64,000 bases of DNA. Origin: JAEUHZ01 sp964552795. GTDB lineage: Bacteria; Planctomycetota; UBA1135; GCA-002686595. Position numbers and translations under genes: made by a program. Below are positions 59,578 through 64,000 of this stretch, piece by piece. How positions within the stretch are numbered: the first letter of the stretch is position 1; each line of letters begins with the position of its first letter. The stretch spans positions 124,001-188,000 of the forward strand of contig CAZKIO010000002.1 in assembly GCA_964552795.1 (NCBI GenBank), read 5' to 3'. The notes below the pieces were generated by a model. That model saw only the letters and a list, made by a program, of their open reading frames with translations. It was not told the DNA's origin and ran no database searches.

Positions 59578-60114
59578 ATGTTGACCGTCGGAGACCGGCT
59601 GCCGGAGTTCGCGCTCGAGGCCTGCGTGTCCCTCAAGAAGGGCCAGGAATTCCAGACCATCACGCACAAGACCCACAAGGGGAAGTGGCTGGTGCTGTTC
59701 TTCTGGCCGAAGGACTTCACGTTCGTCTGCCCGACCGAGATCGCCGCGTTCGGGAAGGCCGCCCCCAAGTTCGGCGAGCGCGACGCCGTGATCCTGGGCG
59801 GCAGCACGGACAACGAGTACTCGCACCTGGCGTGGCGCCAGCAGCACCCCGAGCTGAAGGACCTGCCCTTCGCGATGCTGCACCTCACGCCCGAGTTCGC
59901 CCAGGCACTGGGCATCCTGCACCCCAAGGCCCAGGTGGCCCTGCGCGCGACCTTCCTGGTGGACCCCGAGGGCGTGATCCGCTTCGTGGCCGTCAACGAC
60001 CTGTCGGTCGGCCGCAACGTGGACGAGGTCCTGCGCACCCTGGACGCGCTGCAGACGGACGAGCTGTGCCCCTGCAACTGGAAGCCGGGCGAGAAGACGC
60101 TGCAGCCGGCCTGA
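59578..60114 (+). CDS. ahpC: AhpC-type peroxiredoxin
   Basis: 178 aa from ATG 59578, seven bases after AGGAGA; ATG 59572 is too close to that site. Peroxidatic Cys51 is in FTFVCPTE, and the C-terminal resolving cysteines are in DELCPCNWKPGEKTL (Cys164/Cys166). PLPFAMLHLTPEF-type and VDPEGVIRFVAVNDLSVGRN are family segments. It reduces hydrogen peroxide and alkyl hydroperoxides. The next gene, 70 bases on, is AhpD-like, which can act as its electron donor. A candidate OxyR operator lies upstream. Confidence 0.95.
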   Translation: MLTVGDRLPEFALEACVSLKKGQEFQTITHKTHKGKWLVLFFWPKDFTFVCPTEIAAFGKAAPKFGERDAVILGGSTDNEYSHLAWRQQHPELKDLPFAMLHLTPEFAQALGILHPKAQVALRATFLVDPEGVIRFVAVNDLSVGRNVDEVLRTLDALQTDELCPCNWKPGEKTLQPA

Positions 60115-60184
60115 GGAACGTCCGAAGAAGAACCCTGCCGGGCGCGGCTCCCGCGCCCGGCTCCACAACGACACAGACCCGAGC

Positions 60185-60730
60185 ATGGACAACGTGAGAG
60201 ACCTGGGGACCTCGATCCCCGACGCCGCGAAGGACATCCGCCTGAACCTGCAGACGGTGCTCGACGACGGGAACCTGTCGGCCGAGCAGCGCCTGGGCGT
60301 CGCGCTGGCCGTGGCCTGCGTGGCGCGCAACAAGGAGCTGCTCGAGGCGCTGACCGCCGACGCGGCGCTGCTGCCCGGGGGCTGGATCGAGGACGCGCGC
60401 GCGGCGGCGGCGCTGATGGCGATGAACAACGTCTACTACCGCTTCCGCCACATGATCGGGAAGCCGGAGTACCAGGCACAGCCGGCGCGCCTGCGCATGC
60501 AGCGCATGGCGCAGCCGCAGACGTCGAAGCTCGACTTCGAGCTGATGTGCCTGGCGGTGTCGGCCTACCACGGTTGCGAGGGCTGCGTGCGCAGCCACGA
60601 GAAGTCGCTCCTGGAACTGGGCGCCAACGAGGCGCAGGTCAACGACGCGGTGCGCATCGCGGCCGTGGTCTACGCCGCCGCGGTGGCGCTCGACCTGGAT
60701 CCCGAGCCGACGGCCAGCGAGTCGCCCTGA
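60185..60730 (+). CDS. ahpD: AhpD-like carboxymuconolactone-decarboxylase-fold protein
   Basis: 181 aa. The redox CxxC is at residues 131-134 in AYHGCEGCVRSHEKSLLELG, with the downstream histidine, as in AhpD, which passes electrons from a lipoamide dehydrogenase system to AhpC. The all-alpha fold is supported by FRHMIGKPEYQAQPARLRM and NDAVRIAAVVYAAAVALDLD. Position right after ahpC makes a peroxide-reduction role likely. Full length for the family. Confidence 0.9.
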   Translation: MDNVRDLGTSIPDAAKDIRLNLQTVLDDGNLSAEQRLGVALAVACVARNKELLEALTADAALLPGGWIEDARAAAALMAMNNVYYRFRHMIGKPEYQAQPARLRMQRMAQPQTSKLDFELMCLAVSAYHGCEGCVRSHEKSLLELGANEAQVNDAVRIAAVVYAAAVALDLDPEPTASESP

Positions 60731-60739
60731 CGCGGGCGG

Positions 60740-61966
60740 CTAGGGCGTCATCGGGATCGCGATCCCGTCCGTGAGGTTGAACCCGGCGCCGCCGGGCAGC
60801 GTCAGGTCGCGGTAGAACACCTGGAAGTTCCAGGTCGTTCCCGGCGTGATCGCCGAGCCGGGCGCCGTCGCGAAGTCCGGTGTCAGGACGGCGACGCCGC
60901 TCGACGCGGAACCGCTGCGCAGGCGCACGACGGTGCCGCTGACGCAGCGCCAGCCGTCTCCGAACGGTGCCTGCGTCTGCTGGGTTCCGGCGACGAGCAG
61001 CGAGGGGTTGGCCGCCGGGAAGGCCTGGCACCAGAAGGCCAGATTGCCTGCCGTCACGCTGCTCGAGCCCTCGGGCAGGATGCGTGCTTCGGTGCCGTAG
61101 CCGTTCACGCCCGCCAGGCAGTAGCTCGTCCCGAGCGGAGGCGCGATGACGTCGATGGTCAGGGCGTACGTGTTGCACACGGTGAACGCGCCCGGCTTGG
61201 GAGCGACGCGGAGGAAGACCTCGTCCAGAGCGGCCGGCTGCGTGCGCGTGAAGGTCACCACTTCCTGGTTCGTGAGCGTCGTCGAGCTCGCGCTGGCGGC
61301 ATTGTCGGACACGCTGAGGTCGAGGTCACCCAGCGCGTGGACGAGGTCCACGCGCACGCTGATCGTCGTGCCGGCCGGGAGCCGCAGCGTGTACACGTCG
61401 TCGTTGTGGTACCGGGCGAAGAGGTTCGGATGCGTCCCGAACCCGATCGGAGTCCCCGGCAGTCCGGGCGGGGTCTCATAGCGGTCGTCCGGCGCGGTCG
61501 CGCAGTTCGGACGGATCAACACTTCCAGGTCGTAGGTGATCGTGGCGTAGCCTTCCGCCGTCAGCCAGGCGTAGATGTCGACGACGTAGTCGCGCGCGAC
61601 GGCGTCCGTGTTCGAGAGGGTGATCGTGCCCGTGTTGAGGAAGGCCTGGCCCAGGTACGTGCCCGGACAGCCCGACACGATGTGCCGCAGCGTCACGTAC
61701 AAGGTCGCCGGCTGCCCGCTCGAACCGACCCGCGTGCACGTGAACCGCAACTCCTCGCCCGGCTGCAGCGTGATGCGGTAGAAGTCGAAGTCGGTCGCCT
61801 CGCAGCAGGGCGGGTTGTAGTAGTCCTCGGACACGAGCCCGGGGTAGGTGCCCGGGCCGAGCACGCTGGCGGTCGCGCACGTGTCGTTGGGCTCGGCTTG
61901 GGCGCGGCCAATCGTGGCCGAGGCGAAGAGTGCGAAGGCGAATCCCAGAACCGTTCGGATCCACAT
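60740..61966 (-). CDS. secreted protein with planctomycete C-terminal module
   Basis: 408 aa from ATG 61966, with AGGAGGTG seven bases upstream, the strongest ribosome-binding site in the window. A signal peptide (TVLGFAFALFASATIGRAQA) is followed by beta-rich domains with regular strand patterns (DFDFYRITLQPGEELRFTCT, TISVRVDLVHALGDLDLSVS), resembling pre-peptidase C-terminal-type domains. The final ~130 residues, ending WNFQVFYRDLTLPGGAGFNL and TDGIAI, match the tail of the lectin protein at 24752-26947. No catalytic site is seen; a surface or matrix role is likely. Confidence 0.78.
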   Translation of the reverse strand: MWIRTVLGFAFALFASATIGRAQAEPNDTCATASVLGPGTYPGLVSEDYYNPPCCEATDFDFYRITLQPGEELRFTCTRVGSSGQPATLYVTLRHIVSGCPGTYLGQAFLNTGTITLSNTDAVARDYVVDIYAWLTAEGYATITYDLEVLIRPNCATAPDDRYETPPGLPGTPIGFGTHPNLFARYHNDDVYTLRLPAGTTISVRVDLVHALGDLDLSVSDNAASASSTTLTNQEVVTFTRTQPAALDEVFLRVAPKPGAFTVCNTYALTIDVIAPPLGTSYCLAGVNGYGTEARILPEGSSSVTAGNLAFWCQAFPAANPSLLVAGTQQTQAPFGDGWRCVSGTVVRLRSGSASSGVAVLTPDFATAPGSAITPGTTWNFQVFYRDLTLPGGAGFNLTDGIAIPMTP

Positions 61967-62182
61967 CGAAGACACCTCCTGGTCTGCCCGTGACCAGTTT
62001 GTCCGGCCGCGGCCGGTTCGTTGGTCCGATTCCACCTTTTTGGATGGGCCGTGTGCCGGCCTTGGGCCGCACGGGTCAAGGGTCGGGGCTCCGCGACCGC
62101 GCCTGCGGTCCGAGCACGATCGCAATCCCGGGGCCGATCGGCGCCGTGGCCCCGAGCGTGAGGTCGGGCTCGGCGCCCGCGG

Positions 62183-63478
62183 CTACAACGCCTGGTCGAG
62201 TTGGATCAACACACGCGCTCCCGAGAGGAACCGGTTGCCCGCGGCGTCGATGCACAGCGCCTGCACGTGCACGAGGCGCGTGGCGACGCCCACGCCCAGT
62301 TCCGGCACCGCGCGCGACCACGCCAGCAGACCGGAGGCCGGGACGGTGCCGACGCTGAGGTAGCGCGTCACCTGCGGCGGCCGCGGTCGCTCCAGCAGCC
62401 ACGCGCCGGAGGCCGGCGGCAGCAGCACGTAGTCCGCGTCCGCGGCGAAGCCCAACGCGGCGTCGTCGCCGGCCGGGCCCTGCAGCGTGAGCGTCAGCGT
62501 CTCGCCTTCGCGCCGCGGCCCGGGTCCCAGCAGGTAACGCGCGGATCCCGCCCAGTCGACGAAGTTCGCGCCGACGCGCGCCTGCCCGGGCGCGCCGTCG
62601 GTGGTGGGGAAGTAGATGGAGCCCATGGTGCCCCAGCCCCCAGCGCCCGCGAGCGTGGGCGTGTCGAGCAGGTAAGCGGTGGACGCGGTCAGCTCCGCAC
62701 CGTTGCCGCCACGCCCGCCCGCGCCGAACAGCGGTGCGAACCAGGCAGCGTTTCCGCCGCGTCCTCCCCGCAGCAAGCTGCCGCTCGCCACGACCGTAGC
62801 GTCGCTCGCCACCAGCCCGGGTCCGCCGTCGCCTCCGTCCCACCCGGCGGTGGTGCCGTGGGGGCCCAGATCGAGCCCCGAGCCGCCCGTGCAGGCGCCG
62901 GCGTGCACGTTGACCGTGCTGCGTTCGACGTGAAGCCCGGCGCCCGAGCGCGGGATGCTGGGTGTGTCGATCTCGCCGCCCCCGGCGGCTCCCCCGAGAA
63001 GGAACGTGGCGTTCAGTGCGACGTCGGCGCAATCGCGCACCACGGCGCCCGCGTACCCGGCCCGGTACCACGCGGGCACGCCGCCGCTGCCTTCGAAACT
63101 GCAGTCCTGGATGCGCACGCTGCCCGCGTTCGAGGTCAGGAACAGGCCGTGTCGCTGCGGTTCGGTCAGGCCCGAGCCTCGCGCGGAGAGGCCCGAGAGC
63201 ACCGCCGTGCGTCCGGGAGACAAGTTGCGGATGCGCACCGCGCCCAGGATCTCGACCACCGCGCCCTGGTCGGCGGCGACGGTCACCGAGCGGTCGGCGA
63301 TCGCGAACGTGGCGTACGTCCCCGAGCGTACGAGGAGGACGTCGCCGTCCTGCGCGGCGTCGACGGCCGCCTGCAGCACGGTGAATTGGCCTCCGCCGCC
63401 CGCGTCGACGACGATCACGCCGGAGAATGCCGGGCCGGAGAGCGCGACGAGGAGCAGGGCCGGTCGCAGAGCACGCAC
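62183..63478 (-). CDS. secreted right-handed parallel beta-helix protein
   Basis: 431 aa from GTG 63478; GTG 63487 would overlap the likely ribosome-binding site GGGAGG and is less favoured. The signal peptide reads RALRPALLLVALSGPAFSG. The mature part starts VDAGGGGQFTVLQAAVDAAQ and shows repeated SVTVAADQ-, SVRIQDCSF- and VVRDCADV-type turns, as in right-handed parallel beta-helices of pectate-lyase style. It may bind or cleave polysaccharide, but no lyase residues stand out. The tail (VQALCIDAAGNRFLSGARVL) resembles another C-terminal motif of planctomycete secreted proteins. Nothing is evident in 61967-62182 beyond the neighbouring leader. Confidence 0.72.
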   Translation of the reverse strand: MRALRPALLLVALSGPAFSGVIVVDAGGGGQFTVLQAAVDAAQDGDVLLVRSGTYATFAIADRSVTVAADQGAVVEILGAVRIRNLSPGRTAVLSGLSARGSGLTEPQRHGLFLTSNAGSVRIQDCSFEGSGGVPAWYRAGYAGAVVRDCADVALNATFLLGGAAGGGEIDTPSIPRSGAGLHVERSTVNVHAGACTGGSGLDLGPHGTTAGWDGGDGGPGLVASDATVVASGSLLRGGRGGNAAWFAPLFGAGGRGGNGAELTASTAYLLDTPTLAGAGGWGTMGSIYFPTTDGAPGQARVGANFVDWAGSARYLLGPGPRREGETLTLTLQGPAGDDAALGFAADADYVLLPPASGAWLLERPRPPQVTRYLSVGTVPASGLLAWSRAVPELGVGVATRLVHVQALCIDAAGNRFLSGARVLIQLDQAL

Positions 63479-63560
63479 GGGGTTCACCTCCCGATGTCCA
63501 TTGGCGCGCGCGGCCGGCTGCGTTGCAGGGAATCGCGGCCCACGCGGGCCGGGATCCACT

Positions 63561-64000
63561 CTAGCCGATCGGGCGGCCGGCGGCGGCGCGGTCGCGCTCC
63601 GCCAGCAACCGATCCCGCACACCGGGCGCGTCGCTGAGGCCGTACAACGTGGCCTCGGGAATCCCCTGGCCCATGCCGGCGGTCTGCACGCGGATGCTCC
63701 AGATCCCGAAGTGGCGCATCAGCGGTCCCTGCACCAGGATCACGTCGGTGACCCGGTCGAGCGGGATCGACTTGCGCTTCAGGAAGTAGACGCCCTGGTC
63801 GACGCGCAGGGTGCTGCCCTCGAGCCAGTAGCGCAGGCCGTCGGCCTGCTGCCGCGTGAGGCGCGGAGCCCAGAACAGCCCGTGAAGCGCCGCAACCACG
63901 ATCCCCGCGCCGAAGAACCAGATGCCGGCGGCCAGGATCGTGAGGATCTGCGTCCAGTAGAAGTAGCGCCGGATGGCCTCGGTCTCGATCGCGAACGGCA
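63561..64000 (-). CDS. PH-domain membrane protein (YdbS/bPH_2-like), truncated by the window edge
   Basis: At least 145 residues; the 5' end lies beyond base 64000. The visible N-terminal part is a membrane segment (FYWTQILTILAAGIWFFGAG). The following domain reads YWLEGSTLRVDQGVYFLKRK and SIPLDRVTDVILVQGPLMRH, the strand pattern of bacterial PH-like domains (YdbS type). Such proteins are membrane associated and of uncertain function. An internal GTG at 63899 is unlikely to be the true start because coding sequence continues upstream of it. Confidence 0.75.
   Translation of the reverse strand, partial: PFAIETEAIRRYFYWTQILTILAAGIWFFGAGIVVAALHGLFWAPRLTRQQADGLRYWLEGSTLRVDQGVYFLKRKSIPLDRVTDVILVQGPLMRHFGIWSIRVQTAGMGQGIPEATLYGLSDAPGVRDRLLAERDRAAAGRPIG

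Overview
The window is very GC-rich bacterial chromosome, densely packed with genes on both strands, with no rRNA, no CRISPR array and no prophage. The best fit is a planctomycete, probably from a Poly30/Engelhardtia-like lineage. This rests on two secreted proteins (24752-26947 and 60740-61966) that share a C-terminal module ending in a YRD...NLS/TDG motif that I associate with such genomes, and on the many unfamiliar exported lipoproteins and membrane proteins. The taxonomy is inferred from protein style, not from a marker gene.

Layout. 1-2416: a lipoprotein-type RidA homologue, a membrane coiled-coil protein and asparaginyl-tRNA synthetase. 2414-2829: a degenerate insertion element whose ends sit exactly on the asnS stop codon. 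2909-5066 (minus): an AlbA_2 DNA-binding protein, then a promoter whose -35/-10 spacer is a CT dinucleotide repeat, driving a cysteine-rich secreted protein and a membrane-anchored protein. 5203-7674: a small basic protein and an S9 peptidase. 7697-13833 (minus): a very large DUF4388/PEGA/PQQ-like membrane protein, a lipoprotein and a carboxypeptidase-regulatory-domain protein. 13884-15891 (minus): a translationally coupled zinc ribbon, ThiF/MoeB-like E1 and MocA-like nucleotidyltransferase. Then come tRNA-His, citrate synthase with a VOC protein, a methyltransferase/glycosyltransferase pair overlapping tail to tail, a Tat-exported class V aminotransferase, a GH113-like hydrolase, CorA, a lectin/FG-GAP protein, an SGNH hydrolase, tRNA-Arg, tRNA-Pro and an SLC13 transporter.

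30095-36412: purD and fur on plus; a DUF3568 lipoprotein, purQ and a purL carrying a PurS-like N-terminus on minus. 36620-43466: accA; an ECF sigma factor, zinc-finger anti-sigma factor and secreted PDZ protein; a TPR lipoprotein; ndk with a coupled NFACT/RqcH gene. 43833-51335: a complete F-type ATP synthase operon (atpZ, atpI, atpB, atpE, atpF, atpH, atpA, atpG, atpD, atpC), with aspS and infC behind it. 53968-60730: a SHOCT-like triple-repeat secreted protein, oxyR, a three-gene sugar-nucleotide/glycosyltransferase operon, then ahpC and ahpD with an OxyR-operator-like sequence upstream. 60740-64000: two secreted proteins and a truncated PH-domain membrane protein.

Three themes recur. Genes are often joined by 4-bp ATGA/GTGA/CTGA overlaps. 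Several genes have a TANNNT-type -10 about six bases before the start codon, suggesting leaderless transcripts. Peroxide defence (OxyR, AhpC, AhpD) is grouped within about 5 kb. The most unusual signal is the dinucleotide-repeat promoter at 4274-4304, which looks like a phase-variation switch.
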